Made by a program: the position numbers and the translations under genes. From assembly GCF_000237925.1 (NCBI RefSeq), contig NC_031502.1:49143283-49207282 (forward strand): DNA of 64,000 nt, in the 5' to 3' direction. How positions within the stretch are numbered: the first letter of the stretch is position 1; every line of letters starts with the position of its first letter. Origin of the DNA: Schistosoma mansoni. Lineage: Eukaryota; Platyhelminthes; Trematoda; Strigeidida; Schistosomatidae. The notes under the pieces are model-generated. The model did not search any database and was not told the DNA's origin. It saw only the letters and a program-made list of their open reading frames with translations. Below, piece by piece: positions 1 to 12,900 of this stretch.

Positions 1-689
1 CTCATACACTCTCCATCCAGCACAGTTGTCATAAGGTATGTCAACCTTACTCATCATATAACTATTTTGAAGTGAGTTCAGAGTTGATAAACTGAAAAGA
101 AGTATTTGAATTCACATGAAGATAATATAGACAAGACAAACCCGGATGACCGTTTCGTGGGGAAAATAAGTAAAAGTATGATCCGCGTCTATAAAGCTGT
201 TTGTCTTGTTGAGCCACTTGCCACCACACATCAATAAAATGATCTGAATAATTTTAGAATAATAGAAATTGAAAACTGGGGTGCATAGGAGTTAAGAGAG
301 TATGTGGCCACTACGTTATATCCAGCGTAACCCTCATTATTCTATTAGATCATGTCTGTGATTATGTACTAAATGACACCGATAGGGTTTCACATAATGG
401 TCAAACGCAAAATGGTTTTCAGGAGGCTACGAGTAATGAGTTTCGTCGTAGGTTAGTATTCTGAGAGTATTTTTTTGATAAATACTATTGGGTAGGTATG
501 AATGGTGACTTCTACCAGTTTTACTAAAAGAAAGTTTGAAATGCGTCTGAGGTTCAGCAGTATTGCGAAAACATGTCCTAGATGCCACCTCCTAGTCATC
601 CTTACTTTTCACATCCATTTGTCCAGATTTTCAATAAATTAACATGAAGATTGTTATTTCACATACATCGAAACTTACTCACGCACGCC
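1..689. other. Unassigned flank, no gene seen
   Basis: No supported coding exon, RNA gene or repeat end is seen. The composition is mixed and moderately AT-rich. The segment adjoins the 3' end of the SR2-like LINE on its right. Confidence 0.4.
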
Positions 690-3100
690 TGTTACCCCTC
701 ATGAAGGGACATAGGCTGATCACCAGTATTCTCTGTCCAACTCTGTCCTGAGCAATCCTTTCCAGTTGCCATTCATCTTTTCCACGTATGCTTCCAATTC
801 TCGGTGCAGTGTGTTTTTCGGTCTTCTTCTTTTCCATTTCTAATTAGGATTCCAAGTTAGCGCTTGCCTCGTGATGTAGTTTGATGATTTACGTAATATA
901 AGTCCTATCCACTTCCAAAATCTTTTCCTAATTTCCTCCTCATATGGAAGTTGGTTTGTCCTCTAACATAGTAGGCTGTGGCTGATGGTTTTCGGTCAAC
1001 GGACTTTCAGCATCTTAAGAAGATAATTGTTTACAAATACTCGCAATTTTTTGGTGGCGGTTGTAGTAGTTTTCCACGTTTGAGCTACGCAAAATAAGAC
1101 TGTCTTGACGTTCGTGTTGAAGATTATGAATTTGGTGTTGGTTGACAGTTGTTTTGAGTTCCATGTGTTCGTCAACTGTAGGAATGCTGCCCTTACTTCG
1201 TCAGTCATTGTCTTTACGCCTGCTTCAGATCCGCCATGTTGGTCAATGATGCTTCCACATGTCTTAGTGTTTCTCCATAAAGTATGATTGGGTTGGTGCC
1301 CTCTGTGTTGTATTTCAAGATCTTGCATTTCACTTGTGTATGTTGAGGTCTACTGACGCTGGTGGTTCACTGGCTGACGTCACCTATACATGTTTCAGTG
1401 TGTGAGATCGAAGAGCTAGGTGATCTACGAAGTGTCAAACGTCTGGTTGTATGCAACCTATCCATTGTATTCCGTGCTTCTCCTCAGATGTCGCGGTCTT
1501 CATAATCCAGTCGACCGCCAGAAGAAAGAGAAAGGAGAAGAGCGAATAGCCTTGTCTGACTCCTGTCCTCAGTTGGAATGCGTCTGTCAGCCATCTTCCA
1601 TACCATATTTCCCTTCTAGTTTTAAGTTGTCACAGAATTGTCTCATATGTCGTTCCCTTGAAGCTTTTTCCGCTGTTGTCGCTAGCTGTACCACGTACTC
1701 CTCCTTGTCAGCTCTAATGCTCCTCTTCACTCGCATGTTTACTTCTGTATGTTCAGCCTGTGTCTTGACTTTCTCTGCTCGTGTTTGACTGTTTTTTTAT
1801 TGCTGTCTTCTTATTCTTCCTTTATTGAATAGTGTCTAGGGTTTTGATAGAGATTCATTCTTTATGATGATGCTTGCTGCGGCCCAGAACCTCCTGACAC
1901 GTTGAAGTTAATGCTTCTTTGAACAATTTCCAGTTGTCCTCCAATGCGGTTTCTTCTTCTACTAGTAGATCCTGTAAGGTTCGGAACCTGTTGTCGAGAG
2001 TTATCTTGAATCCGTTGAGTTAGCTGGTATCTTGTAGGAAGGCCGTATTCAACCTTTCTACTTCTGTTTCTCCAGTTGCCTAGTTGTTTTTCAGCTTCTG
2101 AATCATTTTGAACACAAATGGTTGGTGATCTGAAGGTATTTCAGTTTCTCTTATAGTTCTCACGTCTTCCATCGTCCTTCGCAATATTTTACTGATGCAA
2201 ATACGATTGATCTGGTTCTTTGTAGTGTGATTCTGTGAGATCCACGTAGCTTTGCGTATGAGTTTGTGGGGAAATATTGTGCCGCCTTTGACCCATTTGT
2301 TGAATGCCCATAAACGTGCAAATCTGTCGCCACTCTCGTTCTTTTCTTCTAGTCAGTCCATGTCGTCTCATGATGTATTCATACCCGGTGTTGTCTATTC
2401 TGACTTTAGCATTTATGTCTCCTATTGGGATTATCAGGTCCTTTCATGGGCACTTCTCTATGATTGGTTACAGTCTCTCGTGGAACTTATCGTTATCGTT
2501 GCTACGATTGTTAGGTACATAACATTAGATAACATCCAGTGTGATCTTCTATGTTCTGAAGAATGTTTCAGTGCTTCTGAAACCATTACACTTTTATCCT
2601 GTAAGCGATTTTCGTGCTTTATTGGACAGCATCAGAGCAAATTCCTAAGTGTGAGGAGCATTTTCCTCTTTGTCACCGGAATGCAGAAGCATCTCTCCCG
2701 TATTTAGCCTTGCTATCCATCTTGGGTCCAATGAGTTTCGCTAATTCCGAGTACTGCCAAGTTGTATCTCCTTATTTCCGTCGCTATTTGGCTGGTCTTC
2801 CCTGTCTCCCACATTGTCCGGACGTTCCATGTACCTATAAAGAGTGTTGCTCTGGTTGTTAGAAGGGGCATCGGCCTTATGACTTCGGAAGAATCTCGTC
2901 TTTCATCTTGAGGTGTTATACTTATTCCTTGGACTCCCAGGTCAGAGTTTAAACGGTTTAATTTGTTAATTATGGTTGGCGTTTTTTTTAGCAAGATTAT
3001 TTTCTACAGGATGGGGTTGGTGACTCTATGCTCAAGCCTCTACCTTTACCTCGGATTGGGACCAGGAGTAGCTCTTGAAGAGCTACAGGCAGAGATACAC
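690..3100 (-). mobile_element. Decayed SR2-like RTE-clade LINE
   Basis: A non-LTR retrotransposon on the minus strand. Reading down from 3100 there is a 5' leader, then an APE-type endonuclease start near 2850 (words GTWNVRTMWETGKTSQ and LGISETHW), the endonuclease GDINAKV box near 2420, and the second half of a reverse transcriptase (TGVRQG near 1620, WIMKTATSEEKHGIQW). The C-terminal end (EKMNGNWKGL, then RILV and SLCPF) lies near 700-790. The element jumps from upstream of RT straight to the RT palm near 1630, so the RT fingers are deleted. Many stops interrupt all frames and the YADD box is not intact, so it is dead. The leader matches fragments at 37160 and 63062. The family assignment rests on recalled schistosome SR2-type proteins; the boundaries are accurate to about 20 bp. 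Confidence 0.8.
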
Positions 3101-3585
3101 ATCAATACTACATTGCCTTACTTAATGCACGTCTCGGAAGAACAGTCAGTTTCCTGTTTAATCTTGACAAAGTTAGTAGTTTGAATAAGATTCAGATATG
3201 AATTGGTTTAGCAACGTTAGCATCACAGTCTTTTCAAAGGAAGTTATCCGAAAGTAAGTTAGATAAGCTGAAGATAATAATTGTCCGGAAAGTTTCGTTC
3301 CGCCATATGATTAGATAACGTGATTTGTGACTTTTAAGCTGATTAGTTATTAGTCGAGGTGCGTTTCATGACGAGTTACATCATTCGGCGGGGGTGCTTT
3401 TTCAAGTGCCTTCAGCTGGTGAAACGTTAAGTACAACTAACATGATCAGCCTGATAATCAAATGATTTCGAGATATTTATGAGAAGAAATTTTTTGCTGC
3501 TACATATTCGAAGGTTGTTGAACATTGCCCAGTATTTGCCCTTGAAGTTTTGGTTCATTATCGTTTTCCAAATGTAGCGTTACAA
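3101..3585 (+). other. Upstream region of the FBXO42-like gene
   Basis: About 485 bp lie between the 5' end of the minus-strand LINE and the first ATG of the Kelch gene. The promoter and 5' UTR should be here, but no convincing TATA or initiator can be fixed by eye. A 14-base word near 3409 (GTGCCTTCAGCTGG) recurs in the dispersed repeat at 22.1 kb. Confidence 0.3.
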
Positions 3586-3958
3586 ATGTTCAGCGATCTA
3601 CCTGTTGAATTACTGCAATGTATTTTTATGTTACTTTCCCCTTGTACTGATTTACTCACAGTACTCAATGTCTGCAGACGATGGAGAGAGGTTGGTCAGA
3701 GCGTCTTCAAGCTGCGTGAAAGTCTTAGTCTATCTGCATTTAAAATGCAGAGGCCATTGCAATGGGTATCTCCACAACAAACTACTTGTACAGAACGCTT
3801 CAAACACACATCCCCATCCAAGAGGTTTGGAGCAGCTATCCTATTGAAAGAGCAGTTACTGTATGTCTTTGGTGGTGCTACAAAGGAACTAACAGCCTTC
3901 AATGATTTATGGACATATGATTTATGCACCTTCAGCTGGCAGCGTCTGATTGGTAAAG
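3586..3958 (+). CDS. FBXO42: FBXO42-like exon 1: F-box and first Kelch blade
   Basis: Residues 1-124 plus one base (phase 1). It holds the Skp1-binding F-box and the RFGAAILLKEQLLYVFGG Kelch strand with the following FNDLW word. The donor is AAAG|GTCAGT at 3959. A reading frame runs on for 12 codons into the intron and then stops. An alternative donor at GGT|AAAG does not keep the frame into exon 2. Confidence 0.9.
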
Positions 3959-6900
3959 GTCAGTTTAATTTCTACTCAGACTTTGGTGCTGCCAAGTGAT
4001 ATATTTTTCCAGTGAAGTGGTTACTTTTTTTCACACATCGTGTACGGATTCCACTTAGTATTAGATTTTGGGGCGAGAGTGTCATTTGTGGACGAACCAA
4101 TCAGAGTTGCGATAACAGAGCTTGGATGTCGGCGCGAAATTCTTTATCCATTCGGCTAAGTAGCGTCTTGGCATCTTAGCTGATGCCAGTTCGTGATGAA
4201 ACTCCTAGATCTACTCCCTATTTCTAACCATCAGCTGTAAATCACAATCCTTATCTTTCACACAGGTTTAAAACCCTCATTTAACCCTAATCAGCAGGTG
4301 GATATTCTCAAGGCCACTTTGGCGTCGCTTACAGGTCGTCCATAAACTATAGTCTAACCGATTTTGAGTCACCATTTCGAAGTTTAATGACTTCATAACT
4401 TCCGGGAGTTACTAACCAAAGTCAGTAGCGCCGTTGCGGATCCCAAGAATTACTCGGCGAGTTCTGTCCTCATCACGTCTTCAACACTTTATAGATGTCA
4501 AAGTAATCTTTCGGGTTGTCTTTCTGGATATTAAATATTCTTCAGTGAAATTCTTCCTGGAAAATGCATTCGGGAGCTTGGAGAGCGCAAATAAGCAATG
4601 ATCTGCATTCCAGTGTTGTCGTGCTGTTCAACCAAACAAGACTGGTAATAGTCAACTGGTATGTAGTTCAAGATGTATGTCCTGATTTTAAACTTGATAC
4701 TGCGGGGGTGAAAATCATCATTATTTCAATGTACTCGTAAAGCGAACTGTTCCTGTTCTCTACGGTGTAAGCTATACTGTTCAAGATTGAGCTCTCGATG
4801 ACGAATAGCTTGTATCTTAGGACAGGGGATAGTTAGGTATATCTACCAAGATGCTTAAGCGCGATAAACATCGTGCAATTAAAAGCATGGGCGAACTTAA
4901 ATAACTATCGAAATAAAGATGGGAAAGTGTTTGGTTTTTCGTGGAAAATTAATAAAATGCTATTTATTTATACACATAAACATTGGTACAAGGAAGCACC
5001 AGATACGTATACACCACACTTTGTCGTTCGACATATGTGAGGGCTGGGATACTGCTCAAGCTCTCAGACCAAAGCAGGTGGTTTTCTTAGGGGGCCACTC
5101 CCCGAGCTTTTAACCTGGAGGTCTAATCCACAAGACAGTGGAGCAACGTTAACAGGTGTAGTCCCATGGTAGCTGGTGACCCACAATAGGTTTATACGCC
5201 ATTTGTTCCCTCAGGATCCTGGAGCCCATGTGCACCATTGGCTTGGAATCAGGGTTTTCCAACTCCCTTAGATGAGCCGTCCGTGTCCACCAACCCAGCC
5301 GAAGCTTCGGAAATTCACTTTTCGTCCTCTCGATTTTGGTAGTGGTGAGGGCGTTTCGAGGAGAGCCGACTTCCTCCACCCTCGACTATACTAAGGCATT
5401 TGAAGGCTAACAGGGACAAAATGCACGTTATACTTCAACATGATTTGTAAACTTCCATCAGTCGTCGTTGGAGAGGCTCGATAGAAGACTGTCGCTCGTA
5501 TTGGAATACTTGTTTAGACTCTGATCACGCTTTAATACGAGCATGCATTTGTCTGCGCCTCACTGGACGCAGGAAAACTACACTAAAAAGACCCATTAGG
5601 ATTGAACCGGAGCACGAGAAAGCCAAATGTAAATTCCAGGAACAACTGAGTTCACATCTAGGCAGTTCTGTAAACGGGGCTGACCCAGATGCTGCTTGGA
5701 AAGACATACGAACAGCTGTGGAAACAGCAGTCACATCTATTAGTAATTTAAACCATATGGTTCCAAAAAACCAGTGGATTTCTTCCAAGTCTATTTCACT
5801 GATGGATTCGCGTAAACTCATCCCATCAGGCTCTGAACACGACGAAGAGCGTAAACAAATTAGATCTAGGTTAACTAAAAATCTAAGGAACGATCGTGAG
5901 CAGTGGTGGGCAACGAAAGCAAAAGAGATGGAAAGGGCAGCGGCTGTAGGCAACACCAGGCAACTATTCAGACTAATAAAAGAAACTGGAATTAATAAGT
6001 CAAGTGTAAGTGAGACGATCTCGGTAAAAGACGGAACCCTTATCTGCTCTCAGCCCAGACGTTTAGAACGATGGGCTGAACACTTTAAGGAGCAGTTCAG
6101 CTGACCTTCAGCTACTGTACAACTACCCACTATTCGCAGATAGTCTGAATGGAACATTGAAGTAGGCCCCCCGACCCTACCTGAAGTTTAAAAGGCTATA
6201 ACTAACCTGAAACGAGGAAAAGCAGCTGGTCCTGATGGATTGGCTCCAGAGGTCTTTAAATATGGTGGTCCAATTTTAGCGATTAGGTTGACCAATATTC
6301 TGGCTAAAATCTGGGAGTTGGACGTAATCCCATCCGACTGGTCACAATCACTTATTGTCCCAATATATAAGAAGGGGCCAAAATCATCCTGCGATAACCA
6401 TAGAGGGATTAGTCTGACTAACATAGCATCTAAAATACTAGCCTCAATAATTATCGGGCGCCTAACTAAGACTCGTGAACTGCAAACACGAGAAAATCAG
6501 GCTGGCTTCAGACCTGGTCGTGGCTGTATCGACCACATATTCACCATTCGTCAAGTTTTAGAGCACAGACACGCTTATCGGCGTCCGACAATGATAGTTT
6601 TTCTTGACTTGAAAGCAGCATTTGACTCTGTAGACCGAGAGGTTCTATGGCAGTGTCTGTCATTGAAAGATGTACCTCAGAAGTACATAAACCTTGTGAA
6701 GGCTCCAGTCGAGTGAGAGCTTATGGCGAACTGTCATATGGTTTTACAACCTCAAGTGTTGTCCGGCAAGGTTGTCCATTATCCCCATTTTTGTTTAACT
6801 TCATTATAGACCTGTTGCTGAAAATAACACTCTCTTCGACTGAATTTTCAGGAATTGATCTACCAGGGGGTCCACTAAGCGACTTAGAATACGCAGATGA

Positions 6901-9900
6901 CATAGTCCTGTTTGGTGAATACGCTGAAAAAATTCAGTCTTCTGTTAGAACTGAGTAATAATGCCAGGATGTTTGGGATGCGTTTCTCCCCATCTAAATG
7001 TAAATTGTTACTCCAGGACTGGCCTGCGTCAACACCTGAACTAAGGATAGGGAGCGAAGTAGTCGAGCGCGTCGACAACTTCACTTATCTTGGAAGTCTG
7101 ATTAGCCCTAATGTGTTGGTGTCTGACGAAATCTCTGCACGGATTTAAAAAGCTCGTTTGGCTTTTGCCAACTTACGTCACCTATGGCGAAGACGAGATA
7201 TCCGTCGATCAATTAAGGGACGAGTATACTGCTCAGCAGTTCGTTCTGTTCTACTTTACGGATGTGAAATATGGCCATTAAGAGTAGAAGATACTCGTAA
7301 GTTACTAGTATTTGACCACAGATGTCTTCGAAATATTGCCCTGCTTCGGTTTGGGCACCCGGGCAGTATCACAGCCCACACACAAATGACATGAAATGAC
7401 GCACTACACTAACTACACTGTTCTCGTTCCTAATAGAAGAAAGACAATTTGCATTATTATTATTATTATTATTACTATTATTATTATTATTACTATTATT
7501 TACTACGTCGCTTTTTCACTCCCTTTATCCCCAAATTGTGTATCCTTCCTTTCCAACTTATGCAGCAGCTTGCCCATGGTGGAAACTCTGTCCTATCTAA
7601 ACGATCTCCAGTCACTGTCTGGTTGAAAGTGAATGCTCCCACCGATTACGAATACTGAAGCAGTCTTTCTGAAACTACGTACGCCGTTCAAGCTGGCTTC
7701 CTTCAACGTTCGCACACTAATGCAGATCGGACAACAGATGGGGCTGGCTATGTCTTTAGAAAGTCTTATTGTTGATGTTTGCTGTCTATCCGAGACCCGT
7801 ATTCAAGACTCTAGTGAAGTACTACAAATTCGTTCTCCATCTGTCGCCTCGAAAAGCTTGTTTCACGTGCGCTTATCCGGGGACTCTGTGGCATCTTCGT
7901 CCGGTCTTGCTGGCGTTGGTGTTGCACTAAGCGCTAGAGCTGAGGCAGCACTAATCGATTGGATCCCCATTAACAGTCGGTTATGTGCTGTTAGATTAGA
8001 AAGTTCCATCAAAGTGAGAAGAAACCGGCGTGAGAAACGGTGTCTTTTCGTCATCTCCGCCTATGCCCCGACAGATTGCAGCCTGGATGCAATCAAGGAT
8101 GAGTTTTACCACCAGTTAACAGTTCTTCTCCAGAAAGCGCGTTCGACAGATATTGTAGTATTAGTCGGAGACTTGAATGCACAGGTCGGGTGTCTAGGCA
8201 CAGAAGAGAGTCGTTTAGGTGGCCGATGGGGCGCAGAGACGATAATTCAATTGGTGTCACCATCTTGAAACACCGACTTCGGTGGCTTGGACATGTTCTA
8301 CGAATGTCGTCCCAGAGACTTCCACGTCGTGCATTGTTTGCCGACTCTGGGACTGGTTGGAAAAAGAGGAGAGGAGGTCAGTGTATGACGTGGTGTCGTG
8401 GCATGAAAGAAAGCTGCAAAGGGCTAGCTTCTGTTGGTCCTTCACGACTCCCTGGATGGGGTCCGAGAGATAGTGCAACACAGTGGCTAGAGACGTTATC
8501 GGATATGGCCCAGAATAGAAGCCAGTGGCGATCCTGCTGCAACCTTCTTTTACTTTCTACATAAAGAGTGGTTCTAACTTTCTTAACTGAGTCTTCTGGT
8601 TGTACATTTCAGTCCGCCTTATCTTTTCATCCCTTCTCTTCCTACTTTCATTATTTTGTGTGGCGCATATGTATCTGGTGTCCTTTTGTACCAATATGTA
8701 TGTGTTTAAATAAAATAAAATAATAAAATAGAAATATTGCTCGCATCTGCTGGGATCACCGGGTAAGTAATAGTGAGGTTAGACACAAGGTATTAGGGAA
8801 TGATGGTAAATCAGTTGATGAGGTCATGAATCTCGACTGAGATGGCTAGGCCACGTGTTACGTATGCCTGAACACCGATTACCACGACGCGCTATGCTGA
8901 CTAGTGTAGGGGATGGTTGGAAGAGAGTTAGGGGCGGCCAAACCAAAACGTGGCATCAGAGCTTGAAGTCACTAACTTCTAGTTTGAGCCATGTTGGCAG
9001 ATGCAGACTACTTGGTTAGGGTCCGCGTGACTATCGTAACCAATGGTTGGAGATTGTAGGTAACATGACTTAAAATCGATCACAATGGCGTAGGTGTATA
9101 CACTCTTTATCTTCCCTTAAACCTTGAGATTAAAATTGCTTCATATCTGTCTTTCTTCCTGTACCATATCCTTATATACAACCTATTTTTTACATATTAC
9201 CACCACTAAATTAACTACTTCTATGAATCCAGTGTTGATCTTGTTGTGCTTACGAGGTATGGCAACTTGGACTGGTGCATAAATGTACCTGGTCCTACGT
9301 TGTAGCTGACTGACTGACTGAAACTTCTAGAGGTGACTTGAATGTTGTTCAGAATTGAAATCAAAGGGTTATTTGTGTAACTATCGATCATTATGATGTA
9401 AATTATTCTATCATCCTCAACCCTAACCATTTTCAGTTCGCTATATTAAATAATCCACTAATCATACCAAGAATTTATCTATGTTAATTTTCCTACTTTT
9501 GTATGGCAAATTGTTTTATATCTAAGCACTTCTAACTGGCTATAAAGCCTCCAAATGTCATCAGTACAGGCTATTTTCACCATCCTCCACTATGATTGGA
9601 TGGGGTGAGATCTAACTAAATTTAATAACTCTATCCAGGTTCTGGGAAAATAGCATAAATCCACCCGTCTGCTCAAGTTGAGGAAAGTTAAGTTGTTTTC
9701 TGCATTACTGAATTTATGCCAGATGAATGGTTCTATGGATATGGTTAAGTGATTACAGAGCTTATAAGCTCTCTGCTTGAGATCGCTCACAACCTTTTTA
9801 GGAACACCCATTTTCAGCTTTGTAATATTGGCTTTTCACTTTGGAAACCTTACACTTACATGAAAACCTTGTGTAGCAAGAGCTAATTTCCTGACTAGCT

Positions 9901-12900
9901 TTTCGTAATCCTCTAGAATAACAAACAGACAACGTATTGATACATGAATTTTCAAGTTAATTGGTTCTCTAATGACCTTCGACTATCATTACCTCTCAAT
10001 AGACCATATATACATGTATTTATGTAAATAAGTGGTGATTTGGAGAAAGATAAATGACGAATATGATTGCGGTATTGTAACCAGTATCGAGTCATCCACT
10101 GTAAATTGTGACTAGTTCGTTGATCTCAACTAGTAAGTCTGAACTGCAAAGGCGGTTCAGATCATCAGTCAGTGACTTCATGGGCTGTGATAACATGTCA
10201 TGATGTGGTTTGTCATATTATCGATACGATGTAAGTAACTAGTCATTGTTCTAACTAGTAAGTTAACGCATCGTTCGTTTCGATAGGTTTGTTGTAAGTA
10301 TTTTCAGTTATCCGATTCTGCCAACCCATGGGTGTTTCTAGCTGTTTGCAAGTTGTGAAAGGATCTGTGATTTAATTGAATTCACTATCGGATTAAAATG
10401 TAAATATCTACTGTTTAATACGTTTTATATCTGCAATATGATTTGATCATTTTATTCAAAGTTTCAAAATGTCTTCTATATTGTTTATTTATCAGGTGAG
10501 CTACCAACGCCAAGAGCACATGCTAAAGGTGGTTTTATTGGAAATCTACTTTATCTGTACGGAGGTTGTCAAAGCTTTCATAGAGCTGGATCGGAGCATA
10601 CGGTAAAAATTACGTTAGACATTTTTTCTTATGAGCGGTGGCTTATTGATTAAAATACTTGGCTCTCAACTAGTAAGTTTCTGGTTGAACTATGTTCCAC
10701 CTACCCGGGCAGCCGAATAATATCACTAGTTCCAACGCAAAAAGTGTGGCTCAAAGCCGAGTACATACACCTGAGCTGATAACTGACCACAATTTTCTGT
10801 CATGAATTTGGTGAATGTAATTTTCTGAATCTGTTATAGTATTAGCTCATCTAACATTCACAGAAGTTAGTTTACAAGAATAAGTTGTGCACCTGCATAC
10901 AAATAATCGTCCTTCGGTCTCTCGTAAGTCACAACAACTGGAATATGGATAGGTTGCTCATATAGTTTAGGCCACGTCGGTAAGAATTCCCTAACAAGAT
11001 GACAAGGTTTTTTCACTTGGCAGTCTATAATGATGTGGTTGTGTGCCTTCACCTTTCAGTAAAGATGTACCTGAAAAGAACTGAAGTGGATTGTGTTCCG
11101 TGACTTATCGCAGGACTAACTTGCTTATCGGCAAGATGAATCCATTTGCTGACCCAATTTGTTTATTAGAACAATCTCAAAGAAGAGCAGACAGATCGTG
11201 CTACTCTTTGCTAGTGTTAGTGATAAATGTATATAAAGTCATCACTCTAGAAGATACAAAGAGAACACATCTCATATATGTATGATGTTAAATCTACAAT
11301 TAGAAGGTATGCTGAGACAGCTATTTGTTACTAGAAAGGACCAACTCTAAACATAAAGACACATAGACCGTATGTTGAAATATGTTTTAACTCTGTTCAT
11401 GCTCCAATATTAGTACGTGTTTGTCTGTCTCACTGGATGCACATAAATCTCAACAGAAAACCTTTTAACTAGTTTTGAATATGGAATTATAAAGAGTATA
11501 TTTAAATAAAAATTAGACGAACTTATGAGATGGGGGTAAACAGTTGTTAGTATTGCTTTTTGATATATATTTCTTGCAGTAACATTTTGATACTTGGTCC
11601 TATGCAAAATGAGTATTAGATTCATTAACGTATTGTTGATGAACCTGCGCAATACATGTACAGTAACTCACCTGTAATGGTTATAATATTTTTTTCTTGT
11701 TCAACAAAGTACAGATCCATAGAATACTTTGTCCAAACTTCTTGAGTACCCCAAGTCTCTGGTAACAGTAGTAATTGAAATTCATTTCTTTTCAAAACTT
11801 ACCTAGGGCCGTATGGATTGGTTAACTGAATTAAATAGTTTTAATATTTCGACAATGCATTGGTCACGTGTGCCGTTATACGAAGTAAACCACTTAAGTC
11901 CTGTATCACCACCTGCAATTGCCGGGCAATCTGGATGTTTTCTCCCTAAAGGTGGAGTAGGCGAACCTAGTGTATTGGTTTTATTTGGAGGAATGTGTCA
12001 ATCTCTTGGATTGTGTGTTAACTACTTATTTGTCATATCTCCAGAAAATGGTTGTTGGATTTCACTTACTGATACAACCGATAATTGTCAGGGTGACTGG
12101 CCATCTGGGCGCTGTGGTCATTCAACTTGCGCTCTTGATTCAAATAGAATGCTTTTGTTATTTGGGAATTTGGAATCACCTTTGGCCATTGATCACTCTG
12201 TGCGTCGACAACAAGGAATGTCAGTTAATCCTAATTCAAATAATGATTCTGAATCAACTTCTAGTACGCCCAACTATCATGGTCGACCGGCGAGAGATAT
12301 ATGGATACTTACTCGTTGTTCACCGAATATTGGTCAAGGTTAGTTATTGCAAAGTTTACTCGATTTTATTGTAAATCGTAATACACTGATCTCATTTGTG
12401 TTAAACCTCATTCTCTGTAAACCTTCCTATCAACTTTAATACTTTTATGGGAATCAACTAAGTTTTTTAAGTTTCAGTTTATAAATGTAATATTATGCAC
12501 AAATACATCATTTCCTCACCAAGTAATTATTGAACAAGGGAATTCTGATATCCATCTTGTTAGTATTAAAAACATGGTCTTATTATTGCTGTCATATTTC
12601 TAACTGTAATCTCAAAGAAAGCTTAAATATTTTTAACACTACCTAGATCGGGTTTTCACGTAAATCTTTCTCAATTCAATATAACAACTCATAATTATAT
12701 CCATCCAGACATCCGAAATTAGATGTTTGTTTTTACTGATTGCCAGAGTGCGTCGATGGTCCTTATTTCCTCTTCAATTTTTTAATCTACATTGTCCAAT
12801 ACCTTTCAGCCGCAACAGGGCTGGTGGTACTTTCATTAAATTTAACTCTAAAAAACTCTGGTTTCAATCCAGTCTTTGAGGATATGAATTTTCTCGAGGT

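Larger units (their letters stand above)
7340..8730 (+). mobile_element. Young RTE LINE copy lacking its RT
   Basis: A 1,391-bp copy inserted in the older RTE. It is 5'-truncated within the leader (starts near CTGCTTCGGTTTGGG). It carries a TTA-rich microsatellite, the endonuclease frame from 7633 and a 3' tail of TAAAATAAAATAATAAAATA (8711-8730). The endonuclease is complete to GDLNAQVG. Near 8228-8234 the sequence jumps from residue about 199 to the equivalent of residue 810 of the longer copy, deleting the whole RT. The C-terminal part continues in another frame (to 8564). Its first 156 residues are identical to those of the copy at 18.7-21.9 kb, so both are recent. Confidence 0.9.
5450..9319 (+). 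mobile_element. Older RTE LINE, split by a younger RTE
   Basis: A 5'-truncated RTE-clade LINE lies in two parts, 5450-7339 and 8741-9319, interrupted by the insertion at 7340-8730. Part one starts in the endonuclease C-terminus (RRWRGSIEDCRSYW, SDHALIRA). It continues through the RT (GKAAGPDGL, NHRGISL, QAGFRPGRG, FLDLKAAFDS, VRQGCPLSPFLF, EYADDIVLFG) to DHRCLRNIA. Part two resumes with ARICWDH and RWLGHVLRMPEHRLPRRA, then a 3' UTR ending near TGACTGACTGA at 9307-9319. At least three frameshifts and several stops break the RT frame, for example a stop at 6101-6103, a frame change near 6710 and a stop at 7146-7148. The catalytic YADD is still legible. It belongs to a subfamily clearly diverged from the elements at 7.3 and 18.7 kb. 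Confidence 0.85.

Noticed and set aside
996-2707. Open frames of 60-151 codons on both strands
   Set aside because: They lie in a decayed LINE; the plus-strand frames are antisense shadows and the minus-strand ones are LINE fragments.
7452-7499. A CRISPR or tandem array
   Set aside because: Simple trinucleotide run in a LINE leader; the organism is eukaryotic.
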